A DNA stretch of 64,000 nucleotides from Toxorhynchites rutilus septentrionalis (GCF_029784135.1 NC_073746.1:92454564-92518563); one strand, 5' to 3'; shown: positions 21,046-32,039, counted from the stretch's first letter. Made by a program: numbers and translations. Notes: a model not told the origin generated them from the sequence alone.

Positions 21046-22491
21046 TTAAATGTGTTGAGAAATTGCACCCACTGTTTCTGTGACCGGTTGCAAAAATACT
21101 TTATATCGATATAACGCGATACTATGATCTTCTCCATAATTCGGCTCTGTCTCCATTTTGATGTTTTCTACCTCATTAATTTCAACTGAGTCTTCTTCCA
21201 ATTCAACATCACATTCATTGAGCCCATTCATTTCATTCAGATAGACATGAAGCTCGGACAGATAATCATATAACTTAGCATTGAAATCTTCGAGGAAATT
21301 CTCCACAAACTTTTGATTCAATTTTAGCATTTTCTTCTTCTGCATACAATAGCTTCCAATCGGATCCTTCATTTGATAAATGCCGTCTATATGGATTTCC
21401 TGCATATCATCACTATTTTCCAAAGTATTCGGCTGATCCACCGACTTCTTAATTCGCTTCTTACGAAGGATACAAAAATTTTCAAAGGTGTCCATATTTC
21501 CGTCATACAACATATTTCGGTTAATCTCGTTACGGTTGTCCTCATCACCGGGAATTGTGTTCGTTTGTATATGTGTTAGCCCTGTGTCTTTATGCAGTAA
21601 ACACGTTCCTTGATGATCAAACATTAATCCGTCACTGTCGATGGGTTTTATCGACATGGCGTTGATTAAGGAAAACGACATTACCAACATCATCATCAAT
21701 TTTATTAGTTTAGATGGGTTAAACCAAGGTGATGAGACGTCCTTTGTTATAATCTTTTTATTGCGTCTTCTTCTACGCGTTGGGCTTTCTGATCTGATTT
21801 TATTTTCATTAATCACAAAAGTCGATTCTTTTCTCATTGACTCAATTATTTGTTCATCGACTTGTACTGCAACGGATATCGTGTTTGATTCGGGAGTCTT
21901 TAGTTGTGGTACCTTTTCTATAATTTCGTCGGTAGATTGCTTTTGTTTTGACCTCGCAACCCTTACTTTAGTGGACCTGCCTTTAGCCTTACTGACAACC
22001 TTTTCTATTGGAGTGGCGTCGTTTATCTGAAACGACTCTTTCATATTTGCCACAATTCTTCCATCTGTGACCGATTTACTCAGAGCTTCCTCTGTCCCGC
22101 ACTCAACATTTTTATTTGTTTCAATGTTTGCAGATTTTATATCTTCGGCGGACTCTGGTGGTTTCTTCACCGCATACATCCTAATCTGTGGAAGTTGAAT
22201 TCCATGTGCCGCTGCTATTTCGTTCATTTTCATTCTGTATCTGGATTGTCGTTCCTCCAGTTCGTCCAGTATTTGATTATCTTGTACCTCTATTTCCACT
22301 TTCCACTTATCATCCTCAGCCGTCCATCCTCTGTCTTTCCTTGCCTGATACTCTTTGTCGTAGAGTTCCCATCGAGCAAACACTGCACGTTTCTTGGCAT
22401 GACATTCTCGTTCTAAAATACTATAGAGTTCGATGGAGGTTCGGGCTATTATGTTGGATGAAAGTGTTTCAATTTCAAAGCTAGAGGCCAT
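21046..22491 (-). CDS. Gag-like/envelope-leader fusion protein
   Basis: 481 residues from ATG at 22491. The N-terminal ~110 residues are charged and helical (ARWELYDKEYQARKDRGW, DELEERQSRYRMKMNEIAAA), as in the N-terminal part of Bel/Pao Gag proteins, but no CCHC knuckle is present. A middle basic patch SPTRRRRRNKK is followed by a hydrophobic segment and DGLMFDHQGTCLLH. This middle module (roughly residues 240-315) is clearly related to residues about 222-300 of the downstream Env ORF, so the element holds two diverged copies of the envelope leader. The acidic C-terminus is unrecognised. It may be a membrane-targeted Gag or a secreted decoy; I cannot tell. Confidence 0.65.
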   Translation of the reverse strand: MASSFEIETLSSNIIARTSIELYSILERECHAKKRAVFARWELYDKEYQARKDRGWTAEDDKWKVEIEVQDNQILDELEERQSRYRMKMNEIAAAHGIQLPQIRMYAVKKPPESAEDIKSANIETNKNVECGTEEALSKSVTDGRIVANMKESFQINDATPIEKVVSKAKGRSTKVRVARSKQKQSTDEIIEKVPQLKTPESNTISVAVQVDEQIIESMRKESTFVINENKIRSESPTRRRRRNKKIITKDVSSPWFNPSKLIKLMMMLVMSFSLINAMSIKPIDSDGLMFDHQGTCLLHKDTGLTHIQTNTIPGDEDNRNEINRNMLYDGNMDTFENFCILRKKRIKKSVDQPNTLENSDDMQEIHIDGIYQMKDPIGSYCMQKKKMLKLNQKFVENFLEDFNAKLYDYLSELHVYLNEMNGLNECDVELEEDSVEINEVENIKMETEPNYGEDHSIALYRYKVFLQPVTETVGAISQHI

Positions 22492-23087
22492 TTTTAAGTT
22501 TGTTGATTTCTTTTCCTATCTTGAATATTTTCCTCAACCGTATGAGCTCTTAGTTCTGTCCCCTGACAAAACCAGTACCGTTTTCGGACGATTTTTCTTT
22601 AAGACGAACTTCAATTTGAACACGAATGGTTCCGTTACTGCTCTTAGGCAGTTCCTTGTGCCGTTACTGGACACCTTCTTATTTTTATCGCACTCCGGCG
22701 ATGCCTTTAATTATTTTGTTATTTTGGATCCGCCTCTCGGAATCCGATTGTTTTTAAATATTTGCTTGCCGGGCCTCGTGACCGGGTTGCACTTGATGTT
22801 GACGAGGCGCCTGTTGCCTTCGTCCAACTATGCCTGACTGGCGATGTGTCCGTCTTGCAGGACAAATTGCTTTTATTCCACAGATGTCCGTCTTTCAGGA
22901 CAAATTACTGTTTTATTTGAAATGCGCAATTAGCCTCTTGGCTTTTATTGTTCGTCTTTCTAGACCGAACTTCCTCCGTGCTAAGACGGGCGCAAAGCAA
23001 TTTAAACAGGACTCTCAACTCAACCGAGCACTTTATTGTGAGTTCGTACCTTGTCTTGAAATAAGACTCCTCTCTGGAGCCACCAAA
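22492..23087 (-). other. 5' leader of the env-bearing element
   Basis: The primer-binding site is at 23068-23085, reading TGGTGGCTCCAGAGAGGA on the minus strand, two bases after the LTR end. The rest is non-coding leader with short repeats such as GTCCGTCTTGCAGGACAAAT and GTCCGTCTTTCAGGACAAAT (22848-22905). Confidence 0.7.
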
Positions 23088-24084
23088 TGTGGCTGCAGGG
23101 TATCGTGCTGATTACGCTGGAGGAAAGATCCTCTCTGGAGCCACCAAATGTGGCTGCAGTTCGAGATCGTGCTGATGACACGAAGGGAAAGCCCTTTACT
23201 GGACGCTATGTGGTAGGCCAGATCACGTAGAGCGCATAACGAGTATGCGCCTACTGGTGCGATCCGGTAGTACCGCGTCACTTGGGAGTTTGGCCGGGCG
23301 GAGCCAAGGGAAGGAAAAGGGAGAGGAAGGGTGGTTGGAATTTCGGATCTTTGGAGGAGGGGTGTTCAATACTTACCAGCGCTTGTTGCGCTGGGATCTG
23401 CCGGCGATGATGTCCAGGGTGCTCCCGATGGTGTCCAGGATGCTCGGGCGATGTCCAGGGTTGTGATACGTTTATGACAAAAAAGAGGGGTTCGGTACTT
23501 CGCCACGACGCTCCTACGTCCGTGGTATGGTTGAGAGTGTCCAGTTGAGAGTGCGTTTATTCTGTTCAAGTTTTCTCTTATATACAGACATTGCCTTCTT
23601 ATCTACCCCAGAAGGGCGTAGCATAAGAGAGAGAAAATTACAATTATTTATTCTAAGCCAGACGGGCGAACGAGGGATGATTATTAACACGCTCGCAGGC
23701 GTGTTATCTTTTCCTCTCCGTTTTATTACTTATTGTCCTAGCTCGGAGATAGGCTCCGTTTATAGCACCCATAGTGCTCTCTTTTTGGGATTTCTCCCGT
23801 CCTTCGGTATTTACGATCGGAGATAGGCTCTGATCGTAAACACATTACGTCGTTTTGCTTATTTTTGTTTTGTTCTCCTTCCCGGCGGGTTATCGCTGGC
23901 CGGAGGAGTTTTATGATATTTAGGTTTTCAGCTAGCAATAATCGCACTTCGGAAAAACCTCATTAGTTACGATAAAGCCACTGCGCAAGCTATTCTGTGT
24001 ATTTAGGATAGAGCGCGATCTAAGCATCCGCTCTATCGTTCTCGCCATGAATCACGCTCTAAAGGCATGATCCGTGCGGCGACA
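23088..24084 (-). repeat. 5' LTR, 997 bp
   Basis: Partner of 16783-17779. Its outer edge is followed by the ACCAT target duplication. Confidence 0.9.
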
Positions 24085-25477
24085 ACCATGTTCGCCGAAA
24101 AAGTGTATGAAATTGTATCAATTCTCGCTCGCGCAAGCACCGTCATTCTTGAGCTTGTGTTTTTTATCTTCTTCTCCCCAGCCTGCAAAACATTTGATTC
24201 AATCACTCAAAATTTCATTCCCACAGACAGACAGGTTAAGAATATGGCCAACAGCCGTATGCGCAGCAGCGCACCCAAAAATCCGGGGGCGCTGAACTGC
24301 AGAAATCTGAAACTGCACCACGATACTGCCCCGAGAAGAAAGCCCCCCGAAAAGATGACAGCTGATCAACGCCAGCCTTCACTCGGCCTCCCGAGTCCCG
24401 GAACGACAACCCAAACGACGGAATGTCTGGAAAAACTTTGCGCTGCATTTTTTCTCCCCACTAACTGCTCACTCGCCCCTTTGGGATATCAAAACCGCAT
24501 TTCCCCCGCTCTATCGCACTGACCTCCCTCTCACAAGACTCCGAACGCTCAGTGGTAATCGGAATGACTGACAGCCTCAATGTCGTATTCTCTCGCCGCT
24601 CAGCCCCTGCCGAGCCTCGTTCGGGGAAGTAAGTAAACGCATAAGACGTTGCAAAACAAGATGTCAATCATGATTAGAGGCAACGTGTCAACGTTTATTG
24701 ATTTTCATCAAATTATAAGCGCAGCGTGGTTTGGGCTGGTCGATTACCTCTTCGGTTAACTGCGGAAGGAAAAAAAAACATCGTTTGGTGGATGTGATAT
24801 TTCTTGATGAAAAGAGAGGAGCACATTGAATTAGTAATCGCATTTTTGCGAAAATGCAACGTACGAGATTATAGATTCATCAAAGCTTACAATATTAATT
24901 TCAGAATATTGATGACTGCAGTTGCCTCTAGCGAAGCGAACTTTGCAGGTATACATTTCAATCTGTTAACACCTGAATGATTTGTGTGATTCGTGTGTGT
25001 GTCACTTGATCGCATTGCTCTAGCAGCTACTCGAAATGTGATGTGACGAACTACCGCGCGAGTTCCCCGGAATCAGTGTACAGATCTGCGGGAATTGACA
25101 TGTCTAGTGTCCCACGGTAATCACGTCACTTACCCTTACGACGACCCATAGAATCGCACTTCGAGTGATATTTCAGCGCTCACTGTGCATCCGGAGGGAT
25201 CCGAGATGAAGGATGACGATGATAATAATTATTATTACGTATTTATGATAACTATTACTGCCCATTGTTTATCGACCCGGGACATATAAATCCGTCGGGC
25301 CCCCATAATGGAAGTCAGTCATTTCGACGGACGGTAAAGCCGGCCAGCCGCTATTCTCGTAGTCGCTTGTTTCGCTAGGCCCTCAATCGGGGATGTTCAC
25401 TTTATACGATGGTTGGAAATGTTAAATTTGGCTGAACAATTCCTTAATGTAAAAAGCCGTAAAAATTTTATTTAATA
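24085..25477. other. unique-looking sequence, no gene model
   Basis: More GC-rich than its surroundings and free of recognisable transposon sequence. Short ORFs in it have no protein-like features. The last 200 bp carry a promoter candidate and a CRE-like CACGTCAC at about 25123. Confidence 0.5.
25285..25320 (+). promoter_or_regulatory. TATA plus initiator core promoter candidate
   Basis: TATAAA at 25285-25290 and the arthropod initiator TCAGTC at 25315-25320 place the TATA box at -32 relative to the initiator A (25317), which is the textbook spacing. CGACGGACGG follows at +9, similar to a pause-button motif. The transcript would run into a satellite-element fragment at 25478; no coding exon was found. 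Confidence 0.5.
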
Positions 25478-25960
25478 CTAGCTGACCCGGCAAACTTCGT
25501 CCAGCCCAAAATTTGTTTTCTGTTATCAATACCTTCAAACATTCACGTTTTCTTACTAAGCGCAAGTTCTTCATGAGCCCAATCGCAGAACTGTTCATTT
25601 ATTGATCTTCTAATCGACACCGTTGAATTTACCTTTTACTATAAAATTCCTAGTACTTCTACTAAAACTCATCATTATAATATCAGATTATTTTCAGACA
25701 CAATTCTCGTTCAAAACTTTTCAACCACTTGCGAATAACATGTTTCTCCGTTACATGGAATAAATGTTTGATGCAGAAAATATGATAGAATAAAGACAGA
25801 ACACCCCCCCTCTTCACCCTTTAGAGAGGAGGGAGGAGCGTCTATTCACCACAGAAACATTTCGTGTCCCCTAAAATCTTCAAATGCCTAATGTGGCTCC
25901 ATTTGCTTGATTAGTTTTCGAGTTATGCGGAAATTTGTTTTTCGTTTATATTTATGAGCA
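25478..25960 (+). mobile_element. satellite-monomer element fragment, copy 2
   Basis: Begins CTAGCTGACCCGGCAAACTT like copies 1 and 5, includes the AACATGTTTCTCCGTTACAT subterminal segment and the start of one monomer, then is cut off by a LINE fragment. Confidence 0.7.
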
Positions 25961-25961
25961 C

Positions 25962-26400
25962 ACCGAGCCTTCCTAATCCGTGTGTTTATATCGGCCTTAG
26001 TGCCACCATCTGACGTAAACTGGCTACCAAGGTATTGAAAGGTTTATACCTTCTCAACCTATTGCCCTGCTACTGTGAAGTTGTTACTATTTACTTCCAT
26101 TGTTTTTGTCTTTCCGACGTTAATTTTGAAACCTTCTGCTTTGGAGCTTTCAGAGAGGTCGTCAAGCTTGCTCTGCATATCCGCTCGACGTTGGGCGAGC
26201 AAGACAACGTCGTCGGCCAAATAAAGATCGTTCAGTTGCTCCATGGTTAAAGAATTCCACGGTAATGCTCGGTTCGGTCTACTGTCAATAGCTCCAACTG
26301 AAATCTCGTCCATTACGATGAGAAAGAGTAGCGGCGATAATATACATCCTTGTCTCACTCCAGCAGTAACCTTAAAAGGGTATGCATTAACTAGCGTCAT
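25962..26400 (-). pseudogene. non-LTR reverse transcriptase fragment
   Basis: On the minus strand VTAGVRQGCILSPLLFLIVM and LYLADDVVLLAQRR are RT motifs 4 and 5, with the catalytic pair as LADD. The frame continues through two stops to TFQYLGSQFTSDGGTKADI, the conserved post-RT region of insect LINEs. The 5' side is cut by a SINE. It is a dead fragment; the clade is uncertain. Confidence 0.8.
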
Positions 26401-26528
26401 TTATTAATACTTAGTTGAGATTTCTTAAGCCAAATAACACGCCTTGAATGTATTCCGAGGGGCAAGCTCTAGTGAATACGCGTGCCCACTTTGACGAAAA
26501 ATTCCCCGGCCAGAACGGGAATCGAACC
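26395..26528 (-). mobile_element. Feilai-like SINE fragment
   Basis: Minus-strand match to the SINE at 7185-7460: the B box appears as GGAATCGAACCC near 26518, with the body ATTTATTAATACTTAGTTGA. The A-box end is missing. Confidence 0.7.
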
Positions 26529-27199
26529 CAAACACGTATGTGTATTTTTGAAATTTCATGAAAGTATGGAAACAGGGTTTAGAAATTGTGAGAACTAACG
26601 ATGAGATTAGTAATACTCAACAATTTTTAATTTCCCGATAATGTCGAGAACGACCAGCGACAAGCCAAGTAATCCAAATTAGAGGTTTCGGTGCCAAGCG
26701 AATAAATTTTTACGAAACGTGCGGACGGCAAAGTGTCGATAACGTTTAAAGTTACACGTAAAACGGTCTCTCGAGATGCAAATGCAGAAAATAACAATGT
26801 AGAATGTGATCGGACGCTGTGGAGAGAGAGGAAATATTGCAATTGGCAACTTATTGGCACGAACAGAGCGTGAAAGCAGACGATTGGCATATTCTATTAT
26901 ACCGTTTTCCGCAGTCAGTATCAAACCGCGTTGCGGTTTTGTTCATAACTTCAAATCCATGGCGAAACTCAATGAAATAATACAAAGCGTTGATTTTTAT
27001 GCTGTTTGGGAGAGAACGCTTGCGTTTTTTTTTTGCACAAACGCATTTTTCAGTCCATGAAGAGAAGCAAAAACTCTGAACAAGCCAGGCAGAGATATAT
27101 TTAAAAAGTGGATGAGTCTTTTTGCAACCGTGAGGCAGTTGCCACCCACTTAGTGGAAGCAGAAGTAACACTAGTAGCAACATCAGCAATATTAGCAAT
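26529..27199. other. no gene seen
   Basis: Sequence of mixed composition. Small ORFs on both strands have no recognisable domain. Confidence 0.45.
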
Positions 27200-28490
27200 C
27201 CCGTATTTTTTCATTTTATTTTGGGTGACCATTTCCATTTAAGGATTGTCAGAAAAATCATTTTTCCCCTTTTTTCCAAATTGACTTTTTTTCAATAATT
27301 CATAAGTTTTGAACTGCTGGACCGATTCAGACAATCGACATGTCAAGTTGAAACCAATTAGTCAATTAGCTGTTCTTTTCAGAAAAAATACTACAGTTGC
27401 CGACAATTTGAATTTTGTTTCCGTTATTATTGATTGTACTTGTTTTTTATACTTTTCATGGTCTCGGGACCAAGGACACTTTATTTTTTTATAGTTTTTC
27501 TTGAAAGCTGAGATCTTTTTACATAATATATCTAAAAAATCAGAGCGGTGTTATTTTTCGTTATTAAGTTATGGTTAAGTTATGACCAGTGTTGCCACAC
27601 GTACAGATTTACCTGAAATGGTACAGATTTTTCGTTATTTTTGGTACAGATTCTGTACGGTACAGAGTATGGATTTTTGTCAAAAAGTACAGATTGGTAC
27701 AGATTTTTTTCCGCGGATGAAATTTCTTACATTTGAACAAAATAACATTGAGCTACATGACGACTTTTACGCCGCAGTATTGCTTAGTGCTGCTGATCAT
27801 ATACGGATTTACAATGCAATGATTGATCAGTTTCATGAGGACGAAATTCCTTACAAGGATCTCTGGAAGGATTCATATTGTGCCCCGATGCCTTGTTTGT
27901 AACGTTCTCACTATGCCTCACTCCTCAGCAACTGTCGAGTGATTTTTTTCTGAATATAATCAGAATAAAAATAAGCTTTGAAATCGGTTCAGCAACGATA
28001 CGATGAACGCTATTTTGAGATCAAAGGATTTAGTCAAACATCATGGTGGCAGTTCGAAAATTAAAAAAAAATGTAGTATGCAATCTAGATTCAAAAAAAC
28101 TATGTATAGGCATCATCAAACACACGAATGACTTGCAATTGTAAATGTAGTACTTGTAGTAAATAAATGAGTATTTTTTTGATGCTAATAATTTTTTTTC
28201 TCTACAACGAATATTTTCGATGGTACAGATTTTTGGTACAGATTTTTGGAAAAAAAAGTACAGATGAGTAAGATTTTTGACCCCACTGGCACAGATTTCA
28301 ATGTGGCAACACTGGTTATGACAGCTAATTGGCTGTAATTTGATATATCAATTGTCTGAATCGGTTCAGTAGTTCAAAAGCTATGAGTGTTTAAAAAACG
28401 TCATTTCCGAAAGAAAAGACGCAAAAATTGATTTTTTTAACCACCCTAAAATTGAAATGGTCACCCAAATGAAAAAATAAAAAAAACGGG
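27200..28490. mobile_element. MITE with ~45-bp inverted ends, host of a hAT insertion
   Basis: The ends CCCGTATTTTTTCATTTTAT and, inverted, CCCGTTTTTTTTATTTTTTC share TGGGTGACCATTTC internally. Inner arms also pair (GACCGATTCAGACAATCGAC versus AATTGTCTGAATCGGTTCAG). A clear target duplication was not found. Confidence 0.6.
27587..28314. mobile_element. 728-bp non-autonomous hAT element
   Basis: Ends CAGTGTTGCCACAC and, inverted, CAGTGTTGCCACAT, flanked by a perfect 8-bp duplication GTTATGAC (27579-27586 and 28315-28322). These are hallmarks of the hAT superfamily. Internal sequence has repeated GGTACAGATTTTT motifs and no transposase. Confidence 0.9.
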
Positions 28491-28606
28491 TCTGGTATTT
28501 TGCGATAAAGACCATATCGGGTTGGCATGGAATGGCAGTCTTACTCAATAATTATCAATTTAGAAACATTGCAGTTAAATGAGTAAACTTGACACTATTT
28601 TCTCAT

Positions 28607-28722
28607 GGAGGTGATCTGACGTAGCGGTAACAGTCGTACCTCTTACAAAAAAAAGGTCACGCGCTCAATTCTCACTCCCGACATTCTTCCAAAAAATGGA
28701 AGTAATGTGACAAACCAGACAA
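28607..28722 (+). mobile_element. tRNA-derived SINE (second family)
   Basis: A-box-like CTGACGTAGCGGTAACAGTC and B-box-like GCGCTCAATTCTC, then the body CACTCCCGACATTCTTCC. Same family as 50826-50985. Confidence 0.7.
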
Positions 28723-28726
28723 AAGT

Positions 28727-28882
28727 TTTTGTTTCTGTATTTTTAGTGGCTTTCAACACATTTGGCTGGTTCGTCACTTTGCTTCCATTTTTATTTTTTG
28801 GAAGAATGTCGGGAGTGAGAGTTGAACTCGTGATCTTTAGCGTGAGAGGTATGGATGTTACCACTACGCCAGATCGCCTCCG
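28727..28882 (-). mobile_element. tRNA-derived SINE, inverted partner
   Basis: Minus-strand copy of the same SINE with better-kept boxes (TGGCGTAGTGGTAACATCC and CACGAGTTCAACTCTC). Together with 28607-28722 it makes a tail-to-tail inverted pair. Confidence 0.75.
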
Positions 28883-29179
28883 ACAAAGGTTTTGAAAATT
28901 ACTACAATACAGAAAAAAAATATTTTCAAATCATATTCAACAAAATAGACATAAAATTTAGTAAATATCAAGTGTAATTGATAATTATTAATACAAATTA
29001 CTCACAAACTATAAAAACATTCAAATCGCACATCAATCTATTCGCAACTACCAAAATGTCAAAATACGTTAGTTAGTAAAAGCCTTAAATCTCCGCGTTC
29101 GTTAATTTTCCAATGGTTCCTTCGGTTTCGGATTGTTTGTAACCACAGTGAAGCCACCCTAAGGGGGGGAGAGTGGGGG

Positions 29180-29595
29180 GGGGGTCTGTTGGAGTGTCGA
29201 ATGTTTATTGCATCCTAAAACCTCCACATGTCAAATTTGATTTCGTTTGCTTGATTGATTCTCGAGTAATTCAGAAATTAGTGTTTCATTTGTATGGCAG
29301 CCCCCCCTTAGAGAGGGGGGAGGAGTATCTAACCACCATAGAATCATTTATTGCACCTTAAACCTCCACATGTCAAATTTGGGTTCGTTTGCTTGATAAA
29401 TTTTCGAGTAATTCAGAAATTAGTGTTTCATTTGCATGGCGGCTCCCCCTTAGTGAGGGGTGTGTCTAACCACCTTAGAAACATTTATTGCACCCTAAAA
29501 CCTTCTTATGCCAAATTTGGTTTCATTTGCTTGATTAATTCTCGAGTAATGCAGAAATTTGTGTGTCATTTGTATGGCAGATTTCTTTGAAAGTC
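29180..29595 (+). repeat. satellite monomer array, copy 3
   Basis: About three ~130-150-bp monomers with TTCTCGAGTAATTCAGAAAT, TCATTTGTATGGCAGCC, a G-run and ACCACCATAGAAACATTTAT. No terminal CTAGCTGACCC motif is present, so this is an internal fragment. Confidence 0.8.
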
Positions 29596-29763
29596 CTATC
29601 TTTAAGTTTTTTTTTATTGAATAATTATCAATTTAGGAACTTTGCAGTTAGTTCAATGAATAAACTTGACATTATTTTCTCGTCATATTCAACAAAATAA
29701 ACAAAAATATCCAATCCGCAAACCAATCTATCCACAACTATCAAAATATAAAATAAAAACGGT

Positions 29764-30033
29764 TTAATTTTGGTTAGTTGAAGCCTTCAATCTCCGCGTT
29801 CGTTGATTTTCAAATGATTCCATCGGTTTCGGGTTGTTTGTAACCACAATGAAGCCTTTTTCGACAAGGTACCATGATGGGAAAACGAGAAGATATTTTT
29901 CAGCAATGTCCCACAACGCAAGGTACTGTGTAAAAATGTTGCATTGTAACCAGAACTTATGACAACCTTGGTTGTACTCCTGCTTGAGCTCCTCATCTGT
30001 GCTGATGATACTAAACTTTTCTTGCATTATCAC
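29764..30033 (-). pseudogene. hAT transposase C-terminal fragment (ZBED5/SCAND3-like)
   Basis: The minus-strand frame reads IISTDEELKQEYNQGCHKFW, then LVFPSWYLVEKGFIVVTNN, the hAT dimerisation region seen in domesticated ZBED5/SCAND3-type proteins. No start or catalytic region is present. Confidence 0.65.
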
Positions 30034-30039
30034 CTTGGC

Positions 30040-30250
30040 TTATTCCAAGGCTGTAATATATCACGGGCATATGATACAGTCGACCAACGACAGCTATGGA
30101 GGATCATGGACGAACACGGCTTTTCCCGAAAGCTGAGAAGACTGATTCTGGCAACGATGAACGGTGTGCGGTGCGGATCTCAGGCGAGCTGTCGGAATCA
30201 TTTGAGACTCATAGGGGACTTCGACAAGGCGATGGACTCTCCTGTCTGTT
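30040..30250 (+). pseudogene. non-LTR reverse transcriptase fragment
   Basis: Plus-strand AYDTVDQRQLWRIMDEHGFS followed by LRRLILATMNGV is the RT region around the first catalytic Asp. After a frameshift, SGELSESFETHRGLRQGDGL continues it. Only about 70 codons remain. Confidence 0.75.
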
Positions 30251-32039
30251 TATCTAAAATAAGAAGAAATGGATTTAAATGTATTGGAATATGAAAAAAA
30301 CTTTTTTTTTTGTTCAAATTTGTGAATAGGAATATCCTCTCAATTTTTCAATATTTAATTTTGCTAATTTACCTGGATTCTTGTACAAGAAAATTGCAAC
30401 AGTTTAAAAAATACGCTATTTGGTGGATTCGAGCACCCCCAGCGTTAGCTCGCAGCAACACAATGGCGAAATAATGCTGTTTCTGCACAGCATCCAACGT
30501 CAGTTTGCGTGTGTGTGTGTGTGCGATACGAGTGATGACCATAAACAATCCAAGTGATGGACGTTTTTTGATGATTATTGTCGGCACGGGGAGAAGGCAA
30601 ATCTCGGTCAAACTCGGGAGCTCGTAGAATGACCAAGGAATGGTCGTCCGGCAGGAAGGGCCCGGCAGACCAGGGAAATACCGTATAATAATTCAAACTA
30701 TGGACATCTGGACGGATTGGATTTGAATTATATTTAATTCAAAATTGAATGGAAAATCTGCTGCACTTTGCTGCTGCCGCCGCCATCGCCACCGCCGGCG
30801 TCGCTGCTGCTTGCGTTTGATGAGCTTAGAGGAATCGCTCAGTTGAGAGAAGGACTTTTGGCTTAGCTCACCTCTGGGGTCCAGTTCCGAACTCGTAACT
30901 GGCCGTGCGCACAATATGATAGTAATTATAATTTATGTATAGAAATGCACCGGCTATGCAGAAAATCCTAATCACTCATATCACACGAACTTCAGTGCTT
31001 TTCAGGGGAGATATTTATTGACAGTTGAGCAGGACATTGGATGTCGGGACTTTCGGGGTGGTGGTGGCCAATAGTTGTTGATGGCAGTAGATGGTTTAGT
31101 AGCCGTAGCCCGGACAATGTGCGCGGGAGAAGGATTCGGGTATTCGGGTGGGGCGGCAATAGACCATTATGTGATTTCGAAAGCTTTTGCTGTTATTCAA
31201 ATCATGTCCACTTTGCGGTGTTGTGCATAAATTTTGATTGAAATCTGCTATTGTGTATGGGCGCATGGGTGTATGTGTGTGAATGTGTGCGATTATGGCA
31301 TGCGTGCCCACCCACGCTTATGCTTCACTGGGGGAGGGAGGAAATGTTGCAGCGCACACAGTTCATCCGCAGGGCAGCAGTCTGTATGTGACTGGTAAAT
31401 TTATTACAAATCAATGATGCATTTTATGTTTTTGTCCAGTTGGGCTGTGTAATAGATGGGTAGATGATGCGATAAATATTGCAAGCAATCGCCATTAGTG
31501 GGTAATATCATCGAATTAAACGACGATAGTTGATGAAATACTGCACAAATTGTGCAATTTGCCAGGACGATTGGGATTTCGTCGAACCGAGAAGGATAGG
31601 GCAGATCGGCTAACACAATGTGGCTATCATTCGATTGTCTTCCAGATGATTGTTTTGGAATAGTTGTTTAACTGCGTTTTGGTATATTTGTAATATGATT
31701 TTTGATTCTACTAAAATGTTCTAATAAGTAAATATAGTAAGGGAAAAACCTCATCGGAATTAATGATAATCATATGGTTTTGGAAATAGAAAACCATTTT
31801 TAGATGGCATTGTTGTAAGTAGCCGATTTGGACTTGTCAGACAGGGAGAATGGATAAAAACTAAACATTTTAAAAAAGTTGTTGATAGTGAGAAAAAGTT
31901 AAAAAATATCTGTTGGGTTTATGTTTATTTGTAGTGATTTGAAGTGAACGGAAATACGAAGAGAAAACCATTCATGTAAGCTCTTGTTGCAGCTTTAAGA
32001 TGCTAACAAACAATGCTGCTACAAAAACGTTTTTAATAA
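30251..32039. other. no gene seen
   Basis: Includes a GT microsatellite (about 30508-30523) and a CTGCCGCCGCCATCGCCACC-like trinucleotide patch (about 30773-30810). The sequence looks single-copy; it could be intronic or regulatory, but no exon is convincing. Confidence 0.45.

Larger units (their letters stand above)
16783..24084 (-). mobile_element. 7.3-kb pol-less, env-bearing Bel/Pao-derived LTR element
   Basis: Two LTRs of 997 bp (16783-17779 and 23088-24084) with TG…CA ends are flanked by the 5-bp duplication ACCAT (16778-16782 and 24085-24089). I saw no difference between the LTRs, so insertion looks recent. Transcription is on the minus strand: 5' LTR at the right, a TGG-starting primer site, a 481-aa Gag-like ORF (21046-22491), a 780-aa protease-remnant/Env ORF (18490-20832) and a purine-rich tract before the 3' LTR. 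No reverse transcriptase, RNase H or integrase is present, so mobility must depend on another element. Confidence 0.9.
28545..29155 (-). pseudogene. hAT transposase 3' end, duplicate copy split by SINEs
   Basis: Parts at 28545-28606 and about 28925-29155 match 29615-29860 base for base over long runs (TCTCCGCGTTCGTTAATTTT, GTTTGTAACCACAGTGAAGC). That region encodes the hAT C-terminus and 3' flank. Two SINEs sit in the middle. Confidence 0.6.

Noticed and set aside
24067..24522. 151-aa plus-strand ORF next to the LTR
   Set aside because: It starts inside the LTR and shows no domain, periodicity or conserved composition; probably chance in a GC-richer region.
26851..27198. 115-aa minus-strand ORF with Leu/Met-rich start
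   Set aside because: Low-complexity start and no recognised family; not supported as a gene.
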